Positions 16,586 to 25,736 of a stretch of DNA of 64,000 nt are shown piece by piece; the first letter of the stretch is position 1, and the number at the start of each line of letters is the position of its first letter. The notes beneath the pieces are model-generated. The model was not told the origin of the DNA. It worked only from the letters and a program-made list of their open reading frames with translations, and ran no database searches. This DNA is from an uncultured Clostridia bacterium (GTDB taxonomy: Bacteria; Bacillota; Clostridia; UBA1381). The position numbers and the translations under genes were made by a program. The stretch lies in the NCBI GenBank assembly GCA_934476675.1, contig CAKSOE010000004.1, positions 77,255 to 141,254 on the forward strand, given 5' to 3'.

Positions 16586-18103
16586 TTAATCTTTTTCGTT
16601 TTTTACAGCGGCAAATTCAGCCTTGATTTCGTCTGATGCACCGCCTGTTGCGACGCTTACGATAAATATAAATGCAAGCGAAACAATAAATCCGGGAACA
16701 ATCTCATAAAGAGAGAAGATTGCCGGAGCATTGCCTGCGCCCCAGATAAGGTTGGGGAGATATGCCCACATAAGCGCCACGGCGCCGCCGGAGATGATCC
16801 CTGCAAGCGCACCTTTTTCATTGCAGTTATTCCAGAAAAGGCTGCACAGAATAATTGGTCCGAATGCTGCACCGAAGCCTGCCCATGCGTGCGAAACTAT
16901 TTCAAACACGGATGAATTGGGGTTAACAGCCAGTGCAAAAGCAATTAAGGCGATAACTAAGATTGTAATGCGTCCGACGCTTACAAGTTTTTTATCATCT
17001 GCGTTCTTGTTGAACAGCGTCTGATATATATCGGTGGAAAATGCAGATGATGCAACCAAAAGCTGTGAATCGGCCGTTGACATTATAGCTGCAAGCACCG
17101 CCGAAAGCAATACTCCTGCAATGACCGTCGGAAACATTCCCTGAACCATAATCATGAATATTTTTTCCTCATTGCCCGGCTCGGGAGCCGGAATTGTCGG
17201 GGTGGGAAGGTATCTTGAAGCCATCATTCCGAGTGAAACCGCAGCAAAGAGGCTGAGTACAACCCAAACCATAGCAATTATTCTTGCAGGCTTTACTTCC
17301 TTTGCTGATTTTATTGCCATAAATCTTGCAAGAATATGCGGCTGACCGAAATATCCGAGCCCCCATGCGATTGCGCCGACTATACCGCTTATTCCGTATG
17401 CAGCCGACGGCGCGAAAGTTATATCAAGCTGTGACCACGAAAAATCAGGCATTGCATTCATTTTTCCGAACATTGTAAGACATACAAATACAATTGCAAC
17501 AAACATCAGTATGCCCTGGAATAAATCTGTCCAGCAAACAGCCTTAAAACCGCCAAGAAAAGTATATACCGTAACAACAAATACCGACAGGATAAGCGCC
17601 GGAAAATAGTCGAGGTGGAATACAAAGTTAAAAAGCTTTGCTCCTGCGGCAAACATCGAAGATGTGTAAACAGCGAAAAATATAAGTATAAACAGCGCCG
17701 AAAAAACTCTTAAAACATTGGATTTTGCCTTAAAACGATTTTGAAAAAAGTCGGGAAGCGTAATCGAATTGCCTGCTTTTTGAGTATATTTCCTAAGTGG
17801 CTTTGCAACTATAAGCCAGTTAAGATATGTACCGATTGCAAGACCGATTGCCGTCCATGCTGCCTCGGTGAAGCCTGCACCCATAAGATATGCAAGCCCT
17901 GGCAGCCCCATAAGCAGCCAGCCGCTCATATCCGATGCTTGTGCACTCATTGATGTTACCCAGATGTTCATGGATCTGTCACCTAAAACATATTCGGCAT
18001 TGCTGGAATCTTTTTTGTAGAACTTAAAGCCTATAAGAATCATAAGGCACAGATACACAAAAAGCACCATTCCCTGAATAAAAACTTTTGTAAACATTGT
18101 CAT
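16586..18103 (-). CDS. putP: Sodium/proline-type symporter (SSS family)
   Basis: 505 aa, about 13 hydrophobic segments. Landmarks of PutP are the N-terminal FYKKDSSNAEYVLGDRSMN, SAQASDMSGWLLMGLPG (Na+ and substrate site), and the central STADSQLLVASSAFSTDIY. The start follows AAAGGA. It imports proline, or a related small solute, with Na+. It is monocistronic, with a palindrome over its -35 box that suggests regulation. Other SSS substrates cannot be excluded. Confidence 0.88.
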   Translation of the reverse strand: MTMFTKVFIQGMVLFVYLCLMILIGFKFYKKDSSNAEYVLGDRSMNIWVTSMSAQASDMSGWLLMGLPGLAYLMGAGFTEAAWTAIGLAIGTYLNWLIVAKPLRKYTQKAGNSITLPDFFQNRFKAKSNVLRVFSALFILIFFAVYTSSMFAAGAKLFNFVFHLDYFPALILSVFVVTVYTFLGGFKAVCWTDLFQGILMFVAIVFVCLTMFGKMNAMPDFSWSQLDITFAPSAAYGISGIVGAIAWGLGYFGQPHILARFMAIKSAKEVKPARIIAMVWVVLSLFAAVSLGMMASRYLPTPTIPAPEPGNEEKIFMIMVQGMFPTVIAGVLLSAVLAAIMSTADSQLLVASSAFSTDIYQTLFNKNADDKKLVSVGRITILVIALIAFALAVNPNSSVFEIVSHAWAGFGAAFGPIILCSLFWNNCNEKGALAGIISGGAVALMWAYLPNLIWGAGNAPAIFSLYEIVPGFIVSLAFIFIVSVATGGASDEIKAEFAAVKNEKD

Positions 18104-18179
18104 AAATCCTTTCTTTTATATGTTTATAATCCCGCGCATAAAAGAGTGGATTTTATATGCGGAAAAAAATACATAAATA

Positions 18180-18208
18180 ATTATACCAAAAAATAAACAT
18201 TTTTTCAA
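18180..18208 (-). promoter_or_regulatory. Promoter of the putP-like gene
   Basis: Reverse strand: TTGAAA (18208-18203), 17-base spacer, TATAAT (18185-18180). Confidence 0.7.
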
Positions 18209-18220
18209 GATATATCTTGA
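18205..18220. promoter_or_regulatory. Perfect 16-bp palindrome over the putP -35 box, probable operator
   Basis: TCAAGATATATCTTGA is its own reverse complement and shares four bases with the -35 hexamer, the position of a repressor site. The regulator is not identified in the window. Confidence 0.5.
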
Positions 18221-18307
18221 AAATTATGTAAAAATATTAAAAAATCAACGAATTAAATTTGTTGCCGCTTGCATTAATAAATCATTTGTTATAATTTACA
18301 AAAATAC

Positions 18308-18336
18308 TTGCACTGTCAAACAAAATGTGGTATAAT
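18308..18336 (+). promoter_or_regulatory. Promoter of the 18.5-25.6 kb surface-protein operon
   Basis: TTGCAC (18308-18313), 17-base spacer, perfect TATAAT (18331-18336), leaving a leader of about 170 bases before the first gene. Confidence 0.7.
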
Positions 18337-18422
18337 ATTACAAGACACAGCAAAGACTCAAAAATAATAGGGGAACGGCGAACGAGTATATCAAAATATT
18401 TTAAATATGGAGGATACGAACT

Positions 18423-18446
18423 ATGCTGAAGCTTAATTATTTTTAA
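18423..18446 (+). CDS. Possible seven-codon leader peptide
   Basis: ATG-CTG-AAG-CTT-AAT-TAT-TTT-TAA (MLKLNYF) is preceded at 9 bases by GGAGG (18409-18413), a ribosome site as good as those of the large genes. It lies inside the untranslated leader of the surface operon. It may be a regulatory upstream frame or chance; there is no run of one codon typical of amino-acid attenuation. Confidence 0.3.
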   Translation: MLKLNYF

Positions 18447-18514
18447 CGAAAAAATGGGCAAACATTTTTTTTGGTTTAGTAAAACACAAAGATTATGAAA
18501 GAAAGGATTTTTTT

Positions 18515-20179
18515 ATGCGAAAATTAAATAAATTTATTTCGGCGTTTGTGGTGTCGGTAGTGTGTTTTGTAATGTCTTTGCTGATTAGCACGAATTGTAC
18601 ATATATGGCAGAGGCGGCAGAGAAAATTCAGGATATATCTGCTGCCGGCGCGGCTGTTGTCACAGATAATTCGGATTTGTCTGTCAGAGTTGTTTTGTGC
18701 AGCAACGGTGAACAATCGACGATTTTTACAGGGAAACTGAAAAACTATGACAACGGCAGATGGGTAGGTCTTGATTTTTCGGAGGTGCAGTCCTGGGCAA
18801 TAGTTAACTGGGGGGATTCTTCAAACGATGTGCGGAGTATTATACCAGAAAACACTTTTATTGACATGAACCGTGAAGAGGTGTCTCTTAACAGCAGCTT
18901 CACAGATGAAATCGATACAATAGGTGTTGAAGCAGCTTCGGGAACGGTTACTTGTAATGCAAAGCTTGTTTATGATAACATCTATTGCGAAAAAGTAATC
19001 AGACCGAATAAAACCTTAACAGCGCTCATGGCTCTCAACAACACCGGTACGTCGGTAAGAAATGTAATCTGTTACATGGCTGAATACGACAGCACAGGAA
19101 GTCTGATTAATCTGACGGCAGGAGCGGAAGTGTCGGTCATGCAGGGAAGTACAAATGTTCAGGCTGAAAAAACATTTTCTGCCGGTGCGGCTGCTGCAAG
19201 GTTATTTTTCTGGGATAAAAATTCCATGCAGCCTTTGTGTGAAAGTGTTGATTTAACCTCGGCAAACGAAGATTATTACAGCAACACATTTGAAACGGCT
19301 GACGAATATGATATAAGCAGAGCATTTGAGGGAAATATTAATGATATCTCCGATGTGGATTATATAAAGTTCAGACCGAATGCAGATGGAAAATATTTAA
19401 TAAGCTTTAATTCGGAAAATAGTGCGGATATAAGCTTATATAACAGTCAGAATGTCTTGCTTAAAAGCGAAACAGCGTTTGAAAACGGAAAATATATAAA
19501 GGAAGAATTAACTGCGGAGCAGACGTATTATATTAGGGTCAGCGGCGCCTCGGCAGGGAGTTATAAATTTTCCGTAAAGCAAACCCCGGGATTGCTGATA
19601 GGCATGGGATTTAATGAAATGCTTCTGACCGGAGCCGCTTCAAATCCGATAGGCGAGTCGCAGACAGCAGATGTAACGATTGTTGCCGCGGACGGCGAGA
19701 CTACGAAAAAGTCTGTTGCAGTAATTGCCGACAACGAAAGTGTAAGCGCTGTTGTTCCGGTTAGTCTGAGCAGCGGTCAGTACAAGATTTTTGTTTGCAC
19801 CGGAAATAAAATACAAGAGGTTATTGATTTAAAGCTTTTGGCAGATACGGTTAGTTTCAATGTAAAATCGGGTGAATACTGCTCTGTACCGTTCATTACG
19901 GCTGATGCCGCGCTGCTGAATGATGTGTGTTTTTCGCTCGGATATTCCGAAAACAATTTTGAAATATACGATGTATGCGATTATACACAAACAATAGAAA
20001 ACGGAAAGGGGATTATAAATACAGGATATATAAATGTAATTGAGAAAACCGATTCACTTTGCGTATTTAAGTCTATGCATACTTCAAAAACATGGTTGGG
20101 TGCAGTAAATTCGATCAGGTTAAAAGCGAAGCAAAATGCGAATATGAGCACGTCAAGATACGTGTATACGGTACAGTAA
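18515..20179 (+). CDS. Exported protein with PPC-like domain
   Basis: 554 aa with a signal peptide (residues 1-36, hydrophobic core FVVSVVCFVMSLLIS, likely cut after AEA). Residues ~145-248 form a module (AEYDSTGSLIN...FFWDKNSMQPL) also seen at the end of the 458-aa exported protein at 51.4 kb. Residues ~260-365 look like a bacterial pre-peptidase C-terminal (PPC) domain (DVDYIKFRPNADGKYLISF, YYIRVSGASAGSYKFSV). The rest is unassigned. No catalytic motif is seen. It is the first gene of a three-gene surface operon and probably a binding or accessory protein. Confidence 0.7.
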   Translation: MRKLNKFISAFVVSVVCFVMSLLISTNCTYMAEAAEKIQDISAAGAAVVTDNSDLSVRVVLCSNGEQSTIFTGKLKNYDNGRWVGLDFSEVQSWAIVNWGDSSNDVRSIIPENTFIDMNREEVSLNSSFTDEIDTIGVEAASGTVTCNAKLVYDNIYCEKVIRPNKTLTALMALNNTGTSVRNVICYMAEYDSTGSLINLTAGAEVSVMQGSTNVQAEKTFSAGAAAARLFFWDKNSMQPLCESVDLTSANEDYYSNTFETADEYDISRAFEGNINDISDVDYIKFRPNADGKYLISFNSENSADISLYNSQNVLLKSETAFENGKYIKEELTAEQTYYIRVSGASAGSYKFSVKQTPGLLIGMGFNEMLLTGAASNPIGESQTADVTIVAADGETTKKSVAVIADNESVSAVVPVSLSSGQYKIFVCTGNKIQEVIDLKLLADTVSFNVKSGEYCSVPFITADAALLNDVCFSLGYSENNFEIYDVCDYTQTIENGKGIINTGYINVIEKTDSLCVFKSMHTSKTWLGAVNSIRLKAKQNANMSTSRYVYTVQ

Positions 20180-20194
20180 GGAGAGTGAACGGTA

Positions 20195-22561
20195 ATGATA
20201 AACAAAATTAAAAATATTATTCTGTCATTGAGTGCAGGTGCAATGATTTTAACCGCAGGCGCTGCGGTGCAGGCAGCGATGCTGTCGGAATATCCGTGTA
20301 CGGTTACTCAGCCGGACGGAACAATAGTCGAATGTTTCTTAAACGGTGATGAATACTTCGGATATTTGACAGACGAAAACGGAGCTGTTATCGTGCAAAA
20401 TACCGATACGGGCAGTTATACATATGCAGCCGTTAATAACGGACAGCTTGTAAGTACGGAAAACATAATAGAATCGCCGTCGCAAAGTTCCGCAATGGCA
20501 GGAGGAGGGGGCGGAAGCTTCCAAACAGTATCAGCAGATGATTTGCCGGAGGAATACATCCAAAATCAGATTACCGAAAAAAAGGCAAAACGTGACGGAA
20601 ACGGCGGCACATTGCTGATGTCACTGTCTGAAAACAATACAAACACAATGGGATATAACGGAAAAACGCTCAATAATATTGTTATATTTGTTGAATTTAA
20701 GGATACGGTATTTTCTTTATCTCACAAGGATTACAGCTATTATGACGGACTTTTCAATACAAATGACAGGTCACTGAAAAATTATTATAATGAAGTTTCC
20801 TACGGAAAAACAATTGTTAACTCCGTGTTGGCGACAGCCGACTCCGGTGCGAATGTTGCCGTATATAAGTCAAACCAAAAGAGGTCGTATTATGAATCTG
20901 ATTATAATTTACTGCATAACCTTATGGACGAGGCTGTGAAGTGGGCGGCAGATAATAATTATATACCGGAGGATGTGAATTATGACGCTGACGGAGACGG
21001 TACTGCCGAATGCGTTACATTTATTTTCGCAGGCGACGTACAGACATCGGGTGAAAGAATTTTCTGGCCGCAGGCATGGTGGGGCGGCTATTTAAGCAAT
21101 GATATATACGGAAAGCATATCCGTAAATATTTCATGGTACCCGAAAAATTACTGTATGGTTCCGAAAAGGGAAATTTGTTCCAGAAAGATGAAGATATTC
21201 TGTTCCATGAAAGCTTTCATGCGATTTTTGAGGGCGGAGATTTGTATGATAACAGACTTCGCAATACCTGGAACAGTACTTATCAGGTCTATGGCAATGC
21301 CATGCCGGTTCGTAACTGGGATATAATGAGTTCTGCGCCCGGAACGCATATGTCCTCGTATATGAAATACAGATACGGCAACTGGATAAATATTCCCGAA
21401 ATCAAAAGCAGCGGAACATATACGTTAAAGCCTATGAGTACATTCAGAAATTTGCCGGCTGCCAGTATTGAAAACAATACGGTTGCGTATGTTCTGCGTT
21501 CGTCTGTTCCGGTTTCCGGAAACGGCGATACAAGCCAGTATTTTATTGCGGAATACAGAAAATCCCACGGATTTTTCGACAGACTCGGCGCTTTGCAGGG
21601 TGATGGGCTTGTCATATACAGGGTAAATTCTAATTTCGACGGCTGCGGAAATAATTTCAATACGGCTGATGCGAACGGTTCCAAGTATGAAATCGAGGAA
21701 ATATATCCCAAAAAAGATTATAAGAATTTGCGCTATTCAAACGGCACAAGCTCAGGGATTATAGTCTCAAATATTCAGACAAATTCAGATGGTACGTTAA
21801 GCTTTACCGTTTCAATGTACGGAAGCAGCAATTTAATGTATTTTAAAGATCCTCGGCTGGCAGATGCCGTAAGAACTGCTATCGGGAAAAGCGATTCCCT
21901 AATAACAGAAGCGGACATTGCAGCGGTGACATCACTCGATGTATCGATAGAAAATGAACAGTTGCCGCTGGATTTGTCTGGGATAGAGCATATGACGGGA
22001 CTTACAAGCTTTACAGCACGACACTGTAAGATTGACGACATTACACCGTTGCAAGAACTTACAGGACTTACTTCGTTGGATTTGTCATATAATAATATTA
22101 AAGATATTTCGGCACTGTCGGGCAAAAGCAGTTTGAGAACATTAAAGCTTCGCGGTAATCTCATAAGCGACTATTCTCCTGTTGAAAGCTATTACAGCAG
22201 TATTACAGAAAAAGACTTCTCATTAAACGGCGCAGACGACTTTGTATTCCGTATTCCGAACGTAAGCGCTTCGGGAAATTTACAGACGGTGTATGCAAAA
22301 AAAGGTGAGTATATGCCGGATGTTGTATACGGAACAATTGAGATGTTTAATCACGAAGGCGTGCTTCTCAAAAAAAGGAAGCTTTCTATAAGTATTCCGT
22401 CAACCGAAACGCAGTTATCTTTATATGTGCCGAATGAATATTCCTGCAGTAATGACGGTTCATATATAGCGCTCAGCGCTTACGAAAGAGCTGATGAACG
22501 TCAGCAGTTATCACGCATTACCATAAAACCATCATATTTTAATTTAGACATTTTTAAATAA
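20195..22561 (+). CDS. Exported M6-type metalloprotease with leucine-rich repeats
   Basis: 788 aa with a signal peptide. Residues ~150-480 are an immune-inhibitor-A-like M6 peptidase domain, with zinc motif HESFHAIFEGGD at ~338-349 (H-E-x-x-H) and a DIMSSAPGTHMSSYMK segment behind it. Residues ~550-690 are internalin-type leucine-rich repeats (LTGLTSLDLSYNNIKDISAL). A beta-rich tail follows. No SLH or sortase signal is visible, so it may be secreted or held by its neighbours. The ATG follows AAGGAGAG, 15 bases after the previous stop, so the genes form one operon. Confidence 0.82.
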   Translation: MINKIKNIILSLSAGAMILTAGAAVQAAMLSEYPCTVTQPDGTIVECFLNGDEYFGYLTDENGAVIVQNTDTGSYTYAAVNNGQLVSTENIIESPSQSSAMAGGGGGSFQTVSADDLPEEYIQNQITEKKAKRDGNGGTLLMSLSENNTNTMGYNGKTLNNIVIFVEFKDTVFSLSHKDYSYYDGLFNTNDRSLKNYYNEVSYGKTIVNSVLATADSGANVAVYKSNQKRSYYESDYNLLHNLMDEAVKWAADNNYIPEDVNYDADGDGTAECVTFIFAGDVQTSGERIFWPQAWWGGYLSNDIYGKHIRKYFMVPEKLLYGSEKGNLFQKDEDILFHESFHAIFEGGDLYDNRLRNTWNSTYQVYGNAMPVRNWDIMSSAPGTHMSSYMKYRYGNWINIPEIKSSGTYTLKPMSTFRNLPAASIENNTVAYVLRSSVPVSGNGDTSQYFIAEYRKSHGFFDRLGALQGDGLVIYRVNSNFDGCGNNFNTADANGSKYEIEEIYPKKDYKNLRYSNGTSSGIIVSNIQTNSDGTLSFTVSMYGSSNLMYFKDPRLADAVRTAIGKSDSLITEADIAAVTSLDVSIENEQLPLDLSGIEHMTGLTSFTARHCKIDDITPLQELTGLTSLDLSYNNIKDISALSGKSSLRTLKLRGNLISDYSPVESYYSSITEKDFSLNGADDFVFRIPNVSASGNLQTVYAKKGEYMPDVVYGTIEMFNHEGVLLKKRKLSISIPSTETQLSLYVPNEYSCSNDGSYIALSAYERADERQQLSRITIKPSYFNLDIFK

Positions 22562-22581
22562 GTAGAAGGAGGGGTTACTTA

Positions 22582-25500
22582 ATGTTAAAAAAAATATTAA
22601 GCGTATTTCTGACGGTGAGTTTGGTATGCAGTACCTTTTGCACCGTGTCTCATGGTGATGGGAGTTTCTTATATGTTGGGGATAGTAGTCCGGAGGTTAT
22701 TTTCGGCGGTTCTGTATCGGACCATTATTTGTTATTATCGGGCAATGGAATTGTATCGGCATTCGGTAACAATGAGTATGGTCAATGCGGAGTATCTGCA
22801 GGCAAAAAAAATGATAAAGTAAATTACATTGATTTTGAAAACAAAGTTAAGAAGGTATCGGCAGGGGACTGTTTCAGTCTTGCATTAGACGAAAAAGGCA
22901 CGGCATGGGGATGGGGCAGTAATGCTGAAAATCAGCTTGGAATTTCGGATTCAAAGGAAAATGTATTTGAAAAACCGCAGAAAATTGCAGAAAACATATC
23001 AGACATTGCCGCAAGCAAACAATTCAGTATATTACTTAATAACAGCGGTGAGCTTATGATTTCGGGCAGGGGAGAAGCCTTAAAAAAGCTTAAGTTTTCT
23101 GAAATTAAACATATATCGGCAGGATATAACAGCATCGCCGCCATCGGTGCGGATAATATAGTCTATTTTATGCAAACCGATGATATAAATAACATTAAGA
23201 AAATATCATTACCGCAAGGGTGTGAAGTACAATCGGCAGCAGTCGGCGAAAAGCATATTGCGATAAAATGTATAAACGGTGAAAATTTTGAAATTTATAC
23301 TTACGGTGATAATTCCAAAAGTCAGTTGGGCGTTAAAAACGCTGTTTCGGCAGAGGAGGCTGTAAAAGCTTTGTCGCTGTCAAAGGACGAATACTCAACC
23401 GTAAATGTTTTTGCCGGCAGATACAGCACTGTTGTTGACGCATGGAACAATATGTCTTACAGTGACCGCGTTACGGAGTACGCATGGGGTACTGATACGT
23501 GTGATGTTTATGATGGCGGCTGCCGTGTGAAAGAGACATTGGAGGAACCGACCGGGTACGGAAACTATTATCATATTATTGATATGCAGGATGACAAATA
23601 TATTGCATTCGATTATATGGTGTCCGAAATTATCGTTTTCGGAAAATCGACAGATTTTCAGAGAATCCCTCTGATCGAACCGACAGAAAAAACCGATACA
23701 ATGTATAAATATCAATATGATAATCTTGATTATAATACATACAATGTGAACTTTGTAAGCCTTAATAAAGACACATTCGCCGAGGATAGCGAAAATTACG
23801 CATATTGGGAGTATGTAAATAATCATCAATTCCGCATAAAGATAAAGGATTTCGATGAAACTTCTTCTGCAGTTATGAGCAGCGCGGTTAAATTAAGTAA
23901 AAACGTTACCGGAGAAAACAGAATTATCGGCACGTATGGTCCTGAGGTATGGAATTTTGACAGACATGATATATCGTTCAAGGCTGACAATGTTGATATA
24001 CCGCATGGTCAAGAAGATGGAATTTTGGTAGAAATATCAGCGTATAAATTGCAAAATCGCAGCGAAAAGGCTTTGGAAATTCCGGCTGAAACAGAGGTGT
24101 TCTTTGAAAAAGTTACGCCGATTACGGAAAAAACGAAGCTTGGTCTGTATATTTACGGGTTACCGAACGGTACTACAGCAGAGGTTAAAAGTATAAACGG
24201 AAACAAGATTCTTTTGCAGCTTCACGGTAATTCGTCCTGTGATATGGACTATGATTCGTCTGTAAAGCTTTGCTACGTATATGATACGGCGAATAAAACG
24301 CAAAACGGATGCATCGGTAATTTTGACCCGTATGATATATCTGCATGTGAACGGTCGGTTAAGGGGCTGACAATTAAGGCATCAGAAAATACACCGGAAA
24401 TGCTTACCGCAAGCACTGCGCTTATTAAGGGCAAAGAGGACGGAAAAGAGGTTAAGCTTAATATTTCGGGCGGAGAATTTGCAGTGGAATTAACAGCTTC
24501 AAACTGGAGTATTGACGGCAGTGATGAGCTTAAAATTTCGGATGTAAAACGTATTGATAATAATAATGCAATTGCGGTTATTTCCGGAAACAGTTCCGAT
24601 AAATACAGTGATGCGGAAATAAAAATAGTCTGCGGCGGCGATGAATACACAGACAGCAGAGAGTATGACGAGGAAACAGGAAGTTATTCAAATGTACCGT
24701 TGTATTCAAATTCCGTAAAGATAGAAAAGCAGACAAAAAGCAGCAGCGGAGGCACTGCAAGCACAGGCAGCAGTATGTCAAAACCAACTGCAAGCGTTAA
24801 GGGCGGAACTGTTAAGAGAGGAACATCGGTACAGCTTAGCTCAAGCGTTGACGGAGCAATAATTTATTATACAACGGACGGAACTGCACCTACGGAAAAT
24901 AGCGGTGTATATACCGCACCAATCAAAATTACAGATAATATGACGCTGAAATTTATAGCAGTTTCGGGTAATAAAAAATCCGCTGTGCAGACGATAGAAT
25001 ATGCAGTTAAAAGTGCTGAGGCTACAATCAAGGAAAACTCCGAAAATATCAAATATATCACAGCGCTTGACAATCAGCCGTTTTATCCCGATGAAGCGAT
25101 TACAAGATATGAGATATTGCAGTATATAAGCAGTCTTTTTGATATTGAAAATCTGGGCGAAAAATCGGATTTTTCAGATGTTGATGCAAAGCATGAAGAT
25201 ATTGTAAATCTTTTTGCAGGCGCAGGATTGATAGAAGGCTATACAGACAACACCTTTAAAGGTAATGAAGGACTAACCAGAGCGGAATTTGTTAAAATTC
25301 TGGACGATATTTTAAAGCCTGAGGTTAAGGAAAATTCACAGACATTTACCGATATAAAAGGACACTGGTGTGAAAAATATATTTCTGAATTTATGGGCTT
25401 GGGATATGTTTCGGGTTATCCTGATAACACCTTTAAGCCGGATGCTAAAATAACAAGAGCCGAAGCGGTAGCTGTTTTAAACCGAATTGCGGGAATTAAG

Positions 25501-25590
25501 GCATTGGATGCAAATGCAGACAGTTGCTTTACTGATGTTACAAATAAGCATTGGGCAAGTGGTTTGATTTATGCAGCAACAGCATATTAA
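22582..25590 (+). CDS. Surface protein with RCC1-like repeats, chitobiase-like domain and SLH repeats
   Basis: 1002 aa with a signal peptide. Residues ~45-280 show RCC1-type propeller repeats (GNNEYGQCG, WGWGSNAENQLG, YGDNSKSQLG). A long unassigned middle follows. Residues ~735-810 resemble the chitobiase/hexosaminidase C-terminal beta-sandwich (AIIYYTTDGTAPT). The C-terminus carries SLH repeats (GLTRAEFVKIL, GYPDNTFKPDAKITRAEAVAVLN), with the last one stopping after its first helix, as is common. It is probably held on the cell wall and may anchor or display the two upstream products. It starts behind AAGGAGGGG and is closed by a terminator. Confidence 0.82.
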   Translation: MLKKILSVFLTVSLVCSTFCTVSHGDGSFLYVGDSSPEVIFGGSVSDHYLLLSGNGIVSAFGNNEYGQCGVSAGKKNDKVNYIDFENKVKKVSAGDCFSLALDEKGTAWGWGSNAENQLGISDSKENVFEKPQKIAENISDIAASKQFSILLNNSGELMISGRGEALKKLKFSEIKHISAGYNSIAAIGADNIVYFMQTDDINNIKKISLPQGCEVQSAAVGEKHIAIKCINGENFEIYTYGDNSKSQLGVKNAVSAEEAVKALSLSKDEYSTVNVFAGRYSTVVDAWNNMSYSDRVTEYAWGTDTCDVYDGGCRVKETLEEPTGYGNYYHIIDMQDDKYIAFDYMVSEIIVFGKSTDFQRIPLIEPTEKTDTMYKYQYDNLDYNTYNVNFVSLNKDTFAEDSENYAYWEYVNNHQFRIKIKDFDETSSAVMSSAVKLSKNVTGENRIIGTYGPEVWNFDRHDISFKADNVDIPHGQEDGILVEISAYKLQNRSEKALEIPAETEVFFEKVTPITEKTKLGLYIYGLPNGTTAEVKSINGNKILLQLHGNSSCDMDYDSSVKLCYVYDTANKTQNGCIGNFDPYDISACERSVKGLTIKASENTPEMLTASTALIKGKEDGKEVKLNISGGEFAVELTASNWSIDGSDELKISDVKRIDNNNAIAVISGNSSDKYSDAEIKIVCGGDEYTDSREYDEETGSYSNVPLYSNSVKIEKQTKSSSGGTASTGSSMSKPTASVKGGTVKRGTSVQLSSSVDGAIIYYTTDGTAPTENSGVYTAPIKITDNMTLKFIAVSGNKKSAVQTIEYAVKSAEATIKENSENIKYITALDNQPFYPDEAITRYEILQYISSLFDIENLGEKSDFSDVDAKHEDIVNLFAGAGLIEGYTDNTFKGNEGLTRAEFVKILDDILKPEVKENSQTFTDIKGHWCEKYISEFMGLGYVSGYPDNTFKPDAKITRAEAVAVLNRIAGIKALDANADSCFTDVTNKHWASGLIYAATAY

Positions 25591-25621
25591 TTACAATCAA
25601 CAGTTGGAGTGAAAATGAATA

Positions 25622-25656
25622 TAATGCGGCAGATTTAAACTGCCGCATTAATTTTT
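25622..25656 (+). terminator. Terminator of the surface-protein operon
   Basis: TAATGCGGCAG pairs with CTGCCGCATTA around ATTTAAA, then ATTTTT. Confidence 0.85.
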
Positions 25657-25670
25657 GCAGCTAAAATTAT

Positions 25671-25700
25671 AGAAAGAAACGCCGTGCGGCATTTCTTTCT
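25671..25700 (-). terminator. Terminator of the adenine deaminase gene
   Basis: AGAAAGAAA and TTTCTTTCT arms enclose GCCG-TG-CGGC; on the reverse strand it is followed by ATAATTTT. Confidence 0.7.
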
Positions 25701-25736
25701 ATGTAGGTTAATTTGGATCGAAAATAGGGTAGGGGA

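Larger units (their letters stand above)
18104..18514. other. Divergent control region between putP and the surface-protein operon
   Basis: Contains the putP promoter with its palindrome on the minus strand, the plus-strand promoter at 18308-18336, and a ~180-base leader holding a seven-codon frame with a ribosome site. I see no known riboswitch pattern. Confidence 0.6.

Noticed and set aside
18337..18514. Cyclic-di-GMP riboswitch in the surface-operon leader
   Set aside because: Fragments such as GCAAAG and GGGCAAAC recall the GEMM motif, but they are in the wrong order and lack the paired elements.
22932..24793. Reverse-strand open frames of 70-144 codons inside the RCC1/SLH gene
   Set aside because: They lie fully within a well-supported coding frame and have no family resemblance or ribosome sites.
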